From assembly GCF_000444875.1 (NCBI RefSeq), contig NC_021985.1, positions 1,116,001-1,180,000 on the forward strand: a stretch of 64,000 bases of DNA. Direction: 5' to 3'. Made by a program: the position numbers and the translations under genes. The notes under the pieces are model-generated. The model was not told where the DNA came from and made no database searches. It saw nothing but the letters and a program-made list of their open reading frames with translations. Positions 15,137 through 36,901 of this stretch are shown here, piece after piece. This DNA comes from Streptomyces collinus Tu 365. GTDB lineage: Bacteria; Actinomycetota; Actinomycetes; Streptomycetales; Streptomycetaceae. How positions within the stretch are numbered: the first letter of the stretch is position 1; each line of letters opens with the position of its first letter.

Positions 15137-17745
15137 CGATTCGGCTCCGTGAGGGTCGTGGTGCGGCGCAGGTCCAGCAGGTCCGCCGCGGCCCGGGCGA
15201 AGGGGGCGAGCAGTCCGCGGCCCATCTCCACGCCGAACCAGGCGAGCCAGGTCAGCTTGGCGGCCCGTTTCTCCTGGGCGGTCAGGCGCGGGTCGACCCG
15301 GATGCCGTCGATCTGGTCGCGGACGTAGGAGTCGGCGGGCACGACGACCTCACCGAGCAGGCTCGCGGCCTCCCCCTCGCGGCCGATCTCCACGGTGAGC
15401 GCGCGGGTCTGCCGCCACAGGTCCCGGCGGGCCCGTGCGTACTTGCGGCCCTCCAGCCACCACACGCCGCCGTCGGCGTCGCGCAGCGTGAGCCGGTAGC
15501 GCAGCAGCTGGTGGCGCAGTCCGTGCCGCTGCGGGATGCCCTCCTCGGGACGGACCCAGACGTCGCCGCGCTCCACGGTCAGCGGCTCGGCGTGCACCGC
15601 CGGGCAGGTCACCTCGCCGCGGACGTCGACCCGGCGCTCCTTGACGAGCTGGTACATGCCGGCGATCGACAGGGTCAGCGCCATCGAGCAGGGGGTGGCC
15701 GCGGTCGCGCCGACCGGTCCCACGGTGCCCTCGGTCGTCTCGGCGAACCACAGGTAGGGCTGGTCGTCCCGGTGCGGCAGCCGGGCCAGGCCGTCACCGG
15801 CGAGCTTCTCGAAGGTCTTCAGCTGGGCCTGTGCGTCGTAGCGCGCCGCGGGCGGCAGGTCCAGGGCGGCGACCAGGGCGTCGGTGCGCCGCGCCTCGGC
15901 GGCCGGGCCCTGCAGGGTGGCCTCGCACAGCTTCAGCGCGGTGGGGCTCTGCAGCACCCGGGAGAGGAAGGCGAGTTCGGGCACCGGCTCCGCCTTCAGC
16001 CGGCCGAGCGCGTCGGCGCGCCACTCGTCCCAGTCCTGGACGCGTACGTGCATGCCGCCCAGGGCCATGTCCCGCACCACGTCGTCGAGGGTGTTGGGCA
16101 CGCCGGTGAGGTGGTAGTCGAAGCCCCAGGCGTCGGGTTCGCAGACCGTGGCGACGGCGACCCGGCTGACCCAGTCCACGGGGGCCGCGTTGAGGTAGCG
16201 GAACGCCGGTACGGTGCGGAAGCGGCCGAAGGCGGAGATCAGGCCGCTGCTGAGGTCCTGCGGGTTGTAGGCGCCGGTCTTCGTGTGCCCGCCGATGCCG
16301 CCGGGGCGCAGGGCGGTGACCACAAGTCCGTGGTCGCGGGCGCGGCGCAGCGCGACCTCGGCGGCCCACTTGGACTGGTCGTAACCGGAGACCAGCCGGT
16401 CGACGTGGGCGAGCGGGTCGTCCTCGCCCATGGAGGTGATGCCCACCTCGTTGAACACGGCCACCGACGAGATGTGGTGCAGCGGCTTGGGGCGGCCGGC
16501 GGCGGCCAGTTCGGCGAGGGTGAGGGTGCCGAGGACGTTGCTGGAGCGCAGCGACTGGTAGCCGCGCAGGAAGTCCACGGCGGCCGCCACACCCACGACG
16601 CTGTCCAGTTCGTGAGCGAGGGTGAGCCACTGCTCCTCGGTGAGGCCGAGGCGGGGGCGGCGGATGTCGCCGGGCAGCACGGTGATGCGCCTTCGCACCT
16701 CCGACGACCACGGCAGCCGGTAGCTGCGCAGCTGGGCGCCGAGCCGTTCGGTCGCCGCCTCCTGGTCGGCCGCGCGGACCAGGCAGTACACGTGCGCGTC
16801 GCTGTGCCGCAGCAGGTCGAGCAGCATGTGACCGCCGAGGAACCCGGTGGCTCCGGTCAGCAGGACGCGGCGGGGCGGCAGCGGTTCGGGTACGTCGGTG
16901 AAGGGCAGCCGGTCGGCCAAGGCGAGGTCGGCGAGGATCTGGTCGAGGTCCTCCTGCCGGGCGCGGGTGTGCGGATCGCCGGGGCGGTGGAGGGCGGCTG
17001 CGACGGCGGTGGGCGGGGTGCGGGGGGACGGGACCGGGAGGGTGCCGGGGGCGGAAGCCAGGGCTGGGGTTGTCCCAGCGGGCCGGGTGGCGTCGGGGGC
17101 CGGGTGCGTGGCCGGGGCCGAGGCTGTCCCAGCGGACCAGGCCGCGTCGGAGACCGGGTGCGTACCGGAGGCCGAGTGCGTACCGGAGGCCGAGTGCGTA
17201 CCGGAGGCCGGGCCGGGGGCCGGAGCCGCGCCAGAGGCCGGGGCCGTCTCAGCGGGCCACGTCGCATCGGAGGTCGGGTGCGAGCCGAGGACCGGGGCCG
17301 TGCCGGCCGGGACTGCGCCGTCGGTGGAGGACGTGCCGTCGGCCGGACGGCCGGGCGGCCGGTCGGGCAGCAGGGGCAGCCAGCGGCGGGCCAGGCTGAC
17401 GGGGCGGGCGTCGGCGAACACCTCGTCGAGGTCGATCTCGATGCCCAGGTCGGCTTCCAGTTCGGCGGCCAGTTCCACCGCGTCGACGGAGGTGCCGCCC
17501 GCGTCGAAGAAGTCGGCGTCCGGCGACAGCCGGCCGGTGGGCAGGTGGCGGCCGGCCGCGGCGGCGATGGTCGCCGCCAGGCCGTCCAGGTCGGGTGCCG
17601 GAGCCGGGGCGGCCCCGGGCACGGCCGTCGCCGTCCGCACCCGGGCCAGCAGGTCGGCCACGCCGAGTCCGCCGCCGCCCTGTTCGATCGACTCGGCGAG
17701 CGCCCGCCGGCCGCCGGCCGCCGGTTCCTCGTTCACGTCACGCAT
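15133..17745 (-). CDS. Acyl carrier protein-thioester reductase with extra C-terminal domain
   Basis: Releases a carrier-bound acyl chain by NAD(P)H reduction to an aldehyde or alcohol. It has 870 residues. An N-terminal ACP carries phosphopantetheine Ser86 in DAGGTSVD. A 150-residue Pro/Ala/Ser/Thr linker with internal repeats (about 130-280) follows. The Rossmann thioester-reductase domain starts at about 293 (LTGATGFLGGH), with Tyr455 and Lys459 in GYDQSKW. The last 200 residues (from about 670, YLWFAETTEG to the end) are not part of standard thioester reductases. They resemble a beta-rich domain that I associate with cholesterol-oxidase-like proteins, an uncertain assignment. The gene starts 33 bp after the PKS stop, and AAGGG lies 6 nt before the ATG. 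The free-standing ACP may accept the unit from the PKS C-terminus. Confidence 0.85.
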   Translation of the reverse strand: MRDVNEEPAAGGRRALAESIEQGGGGLGVADLLARVRTATAVPGAAPAPAPDLDGLAATIAAAAGRHLPTGRLSPDADFFDAGGTSVDAVELAAELEADLGIEIDLDEVFADARPVSLARRWLPLLPDRPPGRPADGTSSTDGAVPAGTAPVLGSHPTSDATWPAETAPASGAAPAPGPASGTHSASGTHSASGTHPVSDAAWSAGTASAPATHPAPDATRPAGTTPALASAPGTLPVPSPRTPPTAVAAALHRPGDPHTRARQEDLDQILADLALADRLPFTDVPEPLPPRRVLLTGATGFLGGHMLLDLLRHSDAHVYCLVRAADQEAATERLGAQLRSYRLPWSSEVRRRITVLPGDIRRPRLGLTEEQWLTLAHELDSVVGVAAAVDFLRGYQSLRSSNVLGTLTLAELAAAGRPKPLHHISSVAVFNEVGITSMGEDDPLAHVDRLVSGYDQSKWAAEVALRRARDHGLVVTALRPGGIGGHTKTGAYNPQDLSSGLISAFGRFRTVPAFRYLNAAPVDWVSRVAVATVCEPDAWGFDYHLTGVPNTLDDVVRDMALGGMHVRVQDWDEWRADALGRLKAEPVPELAFLSRVLQSPTALKLCEATLQGPAAEARRTDALVAALDLPPAARYDAQAQLKTFEKLAGDGLARLPHRDDQPYLWFAETTEGTVGPVGATAATPCSMALTLSIAGMYQLVKERRVDVRGEVTCPAVHAEPLTVERGDVWVRPEEGIPQRHGLRHQLLRYRLTLRDADGGVWWLEGRKYARARRDLWRQTRALTVEIGREGEAASLLGEVVVPADSYVRDQIDGIRVDPRLTAQEKRAAKLTWLAWFGVEMGRGLLAPFARAAADLLDLRRTTTLTEPNR
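17158..17211. repeat. 18-bp tandem repeat, three copies, in the reductase linker
   Basis: GTGCGTACCGGAGGCCGA is repeated at 17158-17175, 17176-17193 and 17194-17211 (last base changed). On the coding strand it encodes the unit SASGTH. Looser copies of SDATWPA/SAGTAPA-type units extend the repeat over about 17080-17300. Confidence 0.85.
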
Positions 17746-17778
17746 GAGAGCCCTTCAGGTTGTGCTCGGTCTTGTTGC

Positions 17779-31581
<13,803 letters not shown>

Positions 31582-31720
31582 CGGTGCAGGTGTCCTCGTG
31601 AACTCGGTCTCGGTTGCCCGCCGGGCGACGGGCGCGCGGTACGGCGGGGCGGGCGGTGGTGCGGCAGGGCGCGGCGGGGCCGCGCGGCCGGTGTGCCGGG
31701 GCGGCCCGCGTGAAGGTGGG

Positions 31721-31750
31721 GCCTCCGGCGCGGTCGGGCGCGCCGGAGGC
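31721..31750 (-). terminator. Strong hairpin between FAAL and PKS genes
   Basis: GCCTCCGGCGCG at 31721-31732 and its exact complement at 31739-31750 form a 12-bp stem with a 6-nt loop, starting 9 nt after the FAAL stop. I see no convincing promoter in the remaining 140 bp before the PKS ATG at 31581. It may therefore work as a partial terminator that sets the FAAL:PKS ratio, or as an mRNA end. Confidence 0.75.
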
Positions 31751-31758
31751 GGGCGGTG

Positions 31759-33492
31759 TCAGGGCGCGGCGGGACCGGTGGCCACCGCGAGGGTGCCGTC
31801 GAGGTACGCCGCCCGGGTGGCGCGGCGCTGAATCTTCCCGCTGGAGGTCTTCGGGATGGTGCCGGGCCGCACCAGGACGACCTCGCGCACGGACAGTCCG
31901 TGGGCCTCCCCCACCGCGCTGCGGACCAGGTCGGTGATCTTCCCGGACTCGCCGGCGTCGTCCGGGGCGACCTCCGCGACCAGGACGGGCTGTTCGCCGT
32001 CGGCTCCGTCGGCCCCGGCGTCCACGGAGAACGCCGCGGTGCAGCCGGGGCGCAGCGCGGGGTGGGCCAGTTCGGCGGTCAGCTCCAGGTCCTGCGGGTA
32101 GTGGTTGCGGCCGTCGACGACGAGGAGGTCCTTGAGCCGGCCGGTGACGAAGAGTTCGCCGTCGCGCAGGAAGCCGAGGTCGCCGGTGCGCAGGAACCGC
32201 CCCTCGCGGCCCGGGAGCTGGGCGCGGAAGGCCTCGCGGGTGGCGAGGGCGTTGCGCCAGTAGCCCTTGGCGACGCTCGCGCCGCCCACCCAGATCTCGC
32301 CCACCTCGCCGTCGGAGAGCTCCTTGTGCCACTCGGGGTGGACGATCGCGACGGTGACGCCGGGCCCGGGCCGGCCGCAGCCGACGGCGGCCGCGTCGGC
32401 CTCGCCTGCGTTCGGGGAGCCCTCGGCCGCGGCGAGCAGCGTGGGCCCGGTGGCCACGTCGCCGCCGGTGACCATCAGGGTGGCCTCGGCGAGGCCGTAG
32501 CAGGGGTAGAGGGCCTCGCGGCGGAAGCCGGCCGGGGCGAAGGTGTCGGCGAAGCGGCGCAGCGTGGCCGCGCGGACCGGCTCGGCGCCGTTGAAGGCGA
32601 CCTTCCACGAGCTGAGGTCGAGGCGGTCGAGCAGGTCGGGGCCCGCGTGCTTCAGGCACAGCTCGTAGGCGAAGTTGGGGCCGCCGCTGGTGTGCGGGCG
32701 GTAGCGGCTCACGGCGGTGAGCCAGCGGTCCGGCCGCTGCAGGAAGTGCAGGGGGGAGAAGAGGGTGGCGGTGGCGCCGAGGTACACCGTGTTCAGGACG
32801 GGGCCGATGAGCCCCATGTCGTGGTAGACCGGCAGCCAGCTGACGAACAGCTCGTTCGCGTGCTCGGCGAGCACCTCGGGGGTGTGGCCCATGCGCTCGG
32901 TGATGACCCGCTCGTTGTCGAGCAGGTTGCCGTGGGTGACCGCGACGCCGCGCGGTGCCGAGGTGGAGCCGGAGGTGTACTGGAGGAAGGCGACGGAGTC
33001 CGCGGTGAGTTCGGGTTCCCGCCAGCTCGCGGCCGCGTGGTCGGGGATGTCCTCGGTCGCGACGCGTGCGATCCCGTCGAGTTCGGGCAGGTGCTCGGCC
33101 ATGCCGTCGAGCGCGGTGATCACCTCCCGGCCGCCCAAGATGACCTTGGCGTCGGCGTCGGCGACCAGGCGCTTCATCCGGGTCAGCGCGCGGTGGTTCT
33201 GCGCGCGGCCCTGCGGGGGCACCCCCGGTACGGCGATCACACCGGCCGCGAGGCAGCCGAGGTAGGCGCAGACGAACTCCAGGCCGGGCGGGTGCAGCAG
33301 CATGGCTCGGGATCCGGCCAGTCCGCGCTCCTGCAGCCAGGCGGCGACCGCGCGGGCCCGGGTGGCGAGCCGGCCGTAGGTGAGTTCCTGGATCTCTCCG
33401 TCGCAGTCACCGGTGACGAGGTGGCGGTACGCGACGCGCTCGGGACGGTTCGAGGCATGGGCGGTCAGTAGATCGACCAGGGAACGTGCCAT
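31759..33492 (-). CDS. Fatty acyl-AMP ligase (FAAL)
   Basis: Activates a free fatty acid as acyl-adenylate and hands it to a carrier protein, here most likely the N-terminal ACP of the PKS (Ser53). It has 577 residues, the usual FAAL length. The start at 33492 (MARSLVDLL) follows AGGTG. The adenylation core includes YTSGSTSAPRGV (P-loop), SWLPVYHDMGLIG, GGPNFAYELC, NGAEPVRAATL and YGLAEATLMV. C-terminal hallmarks are RTGDLGFLRDGELFVTGRLKD, the FAAL-typical VDGRNHYPQDLE and TSSGKIQRR with the conserved lysine. The HDMGLIG and GRNHYPQD signatures separate FAALs from CoA ligases. It is the first gene of the lipid polyketide cluster, behind a structured leader, and a hairpin follows it before the PKS gene. 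Confidence 0.92.
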   Translation of the reverse strand: MARSLVDLLTAHASNRPERVAYRHLVTGDCDGEIQELTYGRLATRARAVAAWLQERGLAGSRAMLLHPPGLEFVCAYLGCLAAGVIAVPGVPPQGRAQNHRALTRMKRLVADADAKVILGGREVITALDGMAEHLPELDGIARVATEDIPDHAAASWREPELTADSVAFLQYTSGSTSAPRGVAVTHGNLLDNERVITERMGHTPEVLAEHANELFVSWLPVYHDMGLIGPVLNTVYLGATATLFSPLHFLQRPDRWLTAVSRYRPHTSGGPNFAYELCLKHAGPDLLDRLDLSSWKVAFNGAEPVRAATLRRFADTFAPAGFRREALYPCYGLAEATLMVTGGDVATGPTLLAAAEGSPNAGEADAAAVGCGRPGPGVTVAIVHPEWHKELSDGEVGEIWVGGASVAKGYWRNALATREAFRAQLPGREGRFLRTGDLGFLRDGELFVTGRLKDLLVVDGRNHYPQDLELTAELAHPALRPGCTAAFSVDAGADGADGEQPVLVAEVAPDDAGESGKITDLVRSAVGEAHGLSVREVVLVRPGTIPKTSSGKIQRRATRAAYLDGTLAVATGPAAP

Positions 33493-33577
33493 GGGACGAG
33501 TCACACCTGTCTGAAGAGGCGGGCGCGGAAAGTGAGTTCGAGAACCCGGACCGCACGGGCGGGTCGCCGGCCGTGGC

Positions 33578-33629
33578 CAACCCGGCCCCCTTGCCGGGTT
33601 GTTGTGTTCGGCTCCCGCCCGGGGAGCCG
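33578..33629 (-). promoter_or_regulatory. Two consecutive hairpins in the FAAL leader
   Basis: CAACCCGGC (33578-33586) pairs with GCCGGGTTG (33593-33601), and CGGCTCCC (33609-33616) pairs with GGGAGCCG (33622-33629). Both stems are perfect and separated by 7 nt. They fall inside the predicted 185-nt 5' leader of the FAAL mRNA, an arrangement compatible with attenuation. No gene ends here to need a terminator. Confidence 0.55.
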
Positions 33630-33667
33630 CTCGCCGGAAGCTGCGCGTGATCCCCCCGCGGCGCTCC

Positions 33668-33689
33668 GCTACCAACGGGTAGCACCATA
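33668..33689 (-). promoter_or_regulatory. Extended -10 promoter and overlapping palindrome for the FAAL gene
   Basis: On the minus strand TGCTATGGT is an extended -10 (TATGGT at 33689-33684). No good -35 is seen. The predicted start near 33677 lies inside the palindrome GCTACC-AACG-GGTAGC (33668-33683). Operator overlap with initiation is inferred. The rest of 33690-33848 holds a TTCGGCCGAA palindrome (33699-33708) and the likely baeRF promoter. Confidence 0.5.
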
Positions 33690-33848
33690 GCAAGTCCGTT
33701 CGGCCGAAATGCCGGACGTAGGTGAACGTCGTGTTTCCAAGGGAGTTGGACCAGCGTGCACACAGTGCATGCGATCTACGACACAGTGCGTTCGGCCGTC
33801 CGTTCCGCCCCGAATGCCGGAGAGGTGATTCCGCCCTATCGTGCTGTC

Positions 33849-34943
33849 ATGGAGCACGCACTCAGTCCCGCAACCCTCGCCGAACTGCGGCGCCCGCGTC
33901 CCTACCCGGCGGTGTCCGTGCTGACGCCGACGCACCGCCGCGAACCCGAGAACGGCCAGGATCCGGTCCGCCTGCGCAACGTGGTGGCGGAGGCCAGGAA
34001 GCGGCTGGAATCCGATCCCGCGGTCAGCCGGGAGCGGCGCGCCGACGTCGTGGCACAGCTGGACCGCGCGCTGTCGGAGGTGGACCTCGCGCACGCCGAG
34101 GACGGCCTGGTGATCTTCGCCGCCCCGGGTGAGCACCAGGTCTGGTCGCTGTCCCGCAGCGTTCCCGAACGGGTCGTCCTGTCCGACACCTTCCTCACCC
34201 GCAACCTGGTCTCCGCGCAGGCCGCCGAACACCCGTTCTGGGTGCTGACGCTCTCCGCCGACCGCGTCACCCTGTGGAGCGGCGGTCCCGAGGGGGTGGT
34301 CGAGGCGCGCATCGGCGGCTTCCCGCTGATCCGCGTCCGGGAGAACTTCGACGCCGAGCGCCAGCAGCGCATCGGCGACCTGCCGAGCACCTTCCGCGAC
34401 GAGGGCACCCGCCAGTTCCTGCGGGAGGCGGACAACGCCCTCGGCACGGTCCTGCGCGACCAGCCCCGCCGGATCTACGTCACCGGCGAGGAGGCGGCGC
34501 TGGCCCTGCTCGACGAGGTCGGCGGCGCCGCCGGGGACGCCGTCCACGTGCGGCACGGCGGCCTCGCGAACGCCGGCCCGGAGGCCGTGTGGCAGGCCAT
34601 CGCGCCGGTGCGGGAGGCCGAGACGCGCAGAAGCACCGCCTCGGTGCTCCGGGAGCTGACGGCCGCGCGCGGCCGCCGGACGTACGCGGCCGGGCTGGAC
34701 GAGCTGTGGCAGAGCGCCCGGGAAGGCCGCATCCGGCTGCTCGCGGTGGAGGAGAACTTCCGCGCCACGGTCCGCGACCTCGGTGAGCACCTCATACCCG
34801 CCGAACCCGGCGATCTGGACGCCCGCGACGACATCGTGGACGAGATCGTCGAGCAGTGCCTGGAGACGGGCGCCGAGGTCCGTTTCGTCCCCGACGGCGC
34901 CCTGGGCGACGCCGACGGGCTCGCGGGGGTGCTGCGCTACTGA
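33849..34943 (+). CDS. Archaeo-eukaryotic-type release-factor-like protein (baeRF family)
   Basis: A homologue of the baeRF3 group, bacterial proteins related to eRF1 and to the aRF1/pelota stalk domains, of unproven function and thought to act on or near ribosomes. It has 364 residues from [10 protein letters not shown]. Recognisable parts are [18 protein letters not shown] at the N-terminus, a [24 protein letters not shown] strand set, [28 protein letters not shown] and [13 protein letters not shown]. The GGQ-like catalytic tripeptide of true release factors is not seen. The start is uncertain because no ribosome site precedes the ATG at 33849. A -10-like TATCGT at 33837-33842 ends 6 nt before it, so translation may be leaderless. 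The gene is followed by its own terminator and is divergent from FAAL. Confidence 0.7.
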   Translation: MEHALSPATLAELRRPRPYPAVSVLTPTHRREPENGQDPVRLRNVVAEARKRLESDPAVSRERRADVVAQLDRALSEVDLAHAEDGLVIFAAPGEHQVWSLSRSVPERVVLSDTFLTRNLVSAQAAEHPFWVLTLSADRVTLWSGGPEGVVEARIGGFPLIRVRENFDAERQQRIGDLPSTFRDEGTRQFLREADNALGTVLRDQPRRIYVTGEEAALALLDEVGGAAGDAVHVRHGGLANAGPEAVWQAIAPVREAETRRSTASVLRELTAARGRRTYAAGLDELWQSAREGRIRLLAVEENFRATVRDLGEHLIPAEPGDLDARDDIVDEIVEQCLETGAEVRFVPDGALGDADGLAGVLRY

Positions 34944-34971
34944 GGCACCCTCAGGTCACCGGGTCGGACAC

Positions 34972-35002
34972 CGCCGGGGGCGTCCCGAACGCGCCCCCGG
35001 CG
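34972..35002 (+). terminator. Terminator of the baeRF gene
   Basis: CGCCGGGGGCG at 34972-34982 pairs perfectly with 34992-35002 across a 9-nt loop, 29 nt after the stop at 34943. It separates this gene from the oxidoreductase starting at 35059. Confidence 0.85.
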
Positions 35003-35058
35003 TGCTCCCTCGAGCGGCGTACGCTACGGCGAGATCGTCGGCGAGAGGGAGCACGCGC

Positions 35059-36072
35059 GTGGGTGACCTGCTGGGTGTGGCCGTCCTGGGTGCCGGGCAC
35101 ATGGGGGCGGACCATGTACGGCGCCTCGACCAGGTGGTGAGCGGCGCCAGGGTGGCCGCCGTCGCCGACCCCGACGCCGACCGCGCCCGGGAGGCGGTGG
35201 CCGGGGTGGAGGGTGCCGTCGTGCACACGGACCCGGTGGCCGCACTCGACGCACCCGGCGTGTCCGCCGTGCTGATCGCCTCTCCGGGACCCGCGCACGA
35301 GGAGGCGCTGCTCGCCGCCTTCGCGCGCGGGCTGCCCGTGCTGTGCGAGAAGCCCATGGTGCCGGACTCCGCGGGCGCCCTGCGGGTGCTGGAGGCCGAG
35401 GCCCGGCTCGGCCGCCGGCTGGCGCAGATCGGCTTCATGCGCCGCTACGACGCCGAGTACCTGCGGCTGAAGGCGCTGCTGGACGGGGGCCGCCTGGGCC
35501 GTCCGCTCATGCTGCACTGCACCCATCGCAACGTGTCCTCCCCCGACCACTTCACCAGCGCGATGCTGGTCAACAGCTCCGTGTCGCACGAGATCGACGC
35601 GGCCCGCTGGCTGCTCGGGCAGGAGCTGACGGCGGTCACCGTGCTGCGTCCCGCGCCCTCGGCGGGGGCGCCGCCGGGCCTGGCCGATCCGCAGTTCGTG
35701 CTCTTCGAGACCGAAGGGGGCGCCCTGGTGGACGTGGAGGTGTTCGTCAACTGCGGCTTCGGCTACCAGGTGCGCTGCGAGGCCGTGTGCGAGGCGGGCA
35801 GCGCCCGGATCGGCGACGGGCACACCATGGTGGTCACCGCGGGGGGCGGCGCCACCGAGGAGGTGGCGCAGGACTACCTGGTCCGGTTCGCGGACGCCTA
35901 CGACCGCGAGGTGCAGAGCTGGGTCGACGCCACCCGGCGCGGCCTGGTCACCGGGCCGGGCGTCTGGGACGGCTACGCGGCCTCCGTCGTCGCCGAGGCG
36001 GGGGTCCGGTCGCTGGAGAACGGCGGCCGGGTGGCCGTCGACCTGGCCCCGCGCCCGGCGTTGTACCGCTGA
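35059..36072 (+). CDS. Gfo/Idh/MocA-family NAD(P)-dependent oxidoreductase
   Basis: A predicted sugar or polyol dehydrogenase of 337 residues, closest in style to inositol 2-dehydrogenases. The GTG at 35059 is preceded by GAGAGGGAG with 8 nt spacing; earlier in-frame sequence lacks coding character. The N-terminal Rossmann fold includes [17 protein letters not shown], the [11 protein letters not shown] acidic loop and the conserved VLCEKPM with the catalytic-site lysine. The C-terminal alpha/beta domain has [16 protein letters not shown] and the [14 protein letters not shown] segment with the family histidine and aspartate. It is probably a single-gene unit, since a terminator precedes it and the next gene is convergent. 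The actual substrate cannot be inferred; scyllo- or myo-inositol is a guess. Confidence 0.82.
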   Translation: MGDLLGVAVLGAGHMGADHVRRLDQVVSGARVAAVADPDADRAREAVAGVEGAVVHTDPVAALDAPGVSAVLIASPGPAHEEALLAAFARGLPVLCEKPMVPDSAGALRVLEAEARLGRRLAQIGFMRRYDAEYLRLKALLDGGRLGRPLMLHCTHRNVSSPDHFTSAMLVNSSVSHEIDAARWLLGQELTAVTVLRPAPSAGAPPGLADPQFVLFETEGGALVDVEVFVNCGFGYQVRCEAVCEAGSARIGDGHTMVVTAGGGATEEVAQDYLVRFADAYDREVQSWVDATRRGLVTGPGVWDGYAASVVAEAGVRSLENGGRVAVDLAPRPALYR

Positions 36073-36095
36073 GCGCGCCGGCCGCCACGGTCCCG

Positions 36096-36110
36096 GCCGC
36101 GAACCGCGGC
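36096..36110. terminator. Small hairpin between convergent genes
   Basis: GCCGCG and CGCGGC pair across a 3-nt loop, midway between the oxidoreductase stop (36072) and the SsgA-like stop (36143). It is short, so only a weak bidirectional terminator candidate. Confidence 0.35.
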
Positions 36111-36142
36111 ACGCGATGCCGGTCGAGGTCCGTGCCCATGGC

Positions 36143-36556
36143 TCACACCCCGCCGAACAGCGCGCTCAGTCCGCGTTCCACGACCGCTCCGACGTCCTCG
36201 AGGCCGGCCGGCACGGCGGCGTAGGTGCGCAGCAGGAAGCGGCGCAGCGCCGAGGTCGGGAACTGGAGCAGGGCGAGGCCGCACGGCGAGTGGAGTTCCA
36301 GGACCGTGCGGGTCCGGCCGTGGGGCCAGATCTGCACGTCCCCGCGTCCGGCCGGGCTCCGCAGTCCCTGGTCGAGCAGGGCGCGGGCGAAGGTCCAGGT
36401 GACCTCGTCGCCCGCCAGGGTGGCCTCGGGCGGGAAGACGACGAACACGGCCAGCGGATCGTGCGCCGTGTAGCGCAGGACGGCCGACACCGGGAGCTCC
36501 ACGTCGTCGGGTGTGATGAGCCGGGCATGGGCGGGCTGCTCGATGATGAGGTCCAT
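36143..36556 (-). CDS. SsgA-like sporulation and cell-division regulator (SALP)
   Basis: A small acidic cytoplasmic protein of the actinomycete SALP family, whose members control septum placement, peptidoglycan remodelling and spore maturation. It has 137 residues, the family norm. Typical segments are LPVSAVLRYTAHDPLAVFVVFPPE, VTWTFARALLDQGLRSPAGRGDVQIWPHG and LELHSPCGLALLQFPTSALRRFLLRTYAAVP. SsgB itself recruits FtsZ; this copy is more likely one of the other paralogues. The start MDLIIEQ at 36556 gives the right length, but no Shine-Dalgarno is visible on the coding strand. A longer in-frame start at 36622 lacks one as well. It is divergent from the PAS-PP2C phosphatase across 345 bp holding an inverted repeat. 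Confidence 0.9.
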   Translation of the reverse strand: MDLIIEQPAHARLITPDDVELPVSAVLRYTAHDPLAVFVVFPPEATLAGDEVTWTFARALLDQGLRSPAGRGDVQIWPHGRTRTVLELHSPCGLALLQFPTSALRRFLLRTYAAVPAGLEDVGAVVERGLSALFGGV

Positions 36557-36623
36557 GCTTGTAAGGAGTCTCGGAGGACCGTTCCCAGGACGCCAATTCC
36601 GGACAGAGTTGGTGCGCGTCATG

Positions 36624-36659
36624 TGTTCGACGCACCATGGAACACGTGAGCGTCGAACA
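36624..36659. promoter_or_regulatory. Inverted repeat TGTTCGACGC-N16-GCGTCGAACA with a nested pair
   Basis: Perfect 10-bp arms at 36624-36633 and 36650-36659 flank a 16-nt spacer. That spacer contains GAACAC (36640-36645), which pairs with GTGTTC at 36623-36628. It lies about 70-100 bp upstream of the SALP start. Three related half-sites suggest a repressor operator; the remainder of 36557-36901 shows no gene. Confidence 0.5.
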
Positions 36660-36777
36660 GGCGACTGAGCGCTACTCCGGAGCCTTCGCTCGTCGGCCAA
36701 ATCCCGTACGCCGACTACGACTTGAGGCCCGGAACGCGTACACATGACAGGTGCGCGAAGCACGCCGGGAAGACTCT

Positions 36778-36787
36778 GGCATATGCC
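36778..36787. promoter_or_regulatory. Palindrome GGCATATGCC upstream of the phosphatase gene
   Basis: A perfect 10-bp palindrome with an AT-rich centre, 115 bp before the phosphatase ATG. TATCGT at about 36800 could be the -10 of that gene. Only weak support for function. Confidence 0.3.
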
Positions 36788-36901
36788 TGAAGCACCACCG
36801 TATCGTGTGTCGTCGAATCCCTTACAGGGCGTCGCGGGCTGTGCGACAGTCGTAGCGGTCCCCCCGTCCTCCCTGGCCGTCCCATCCCACCGGAGTGCGT
36901 C

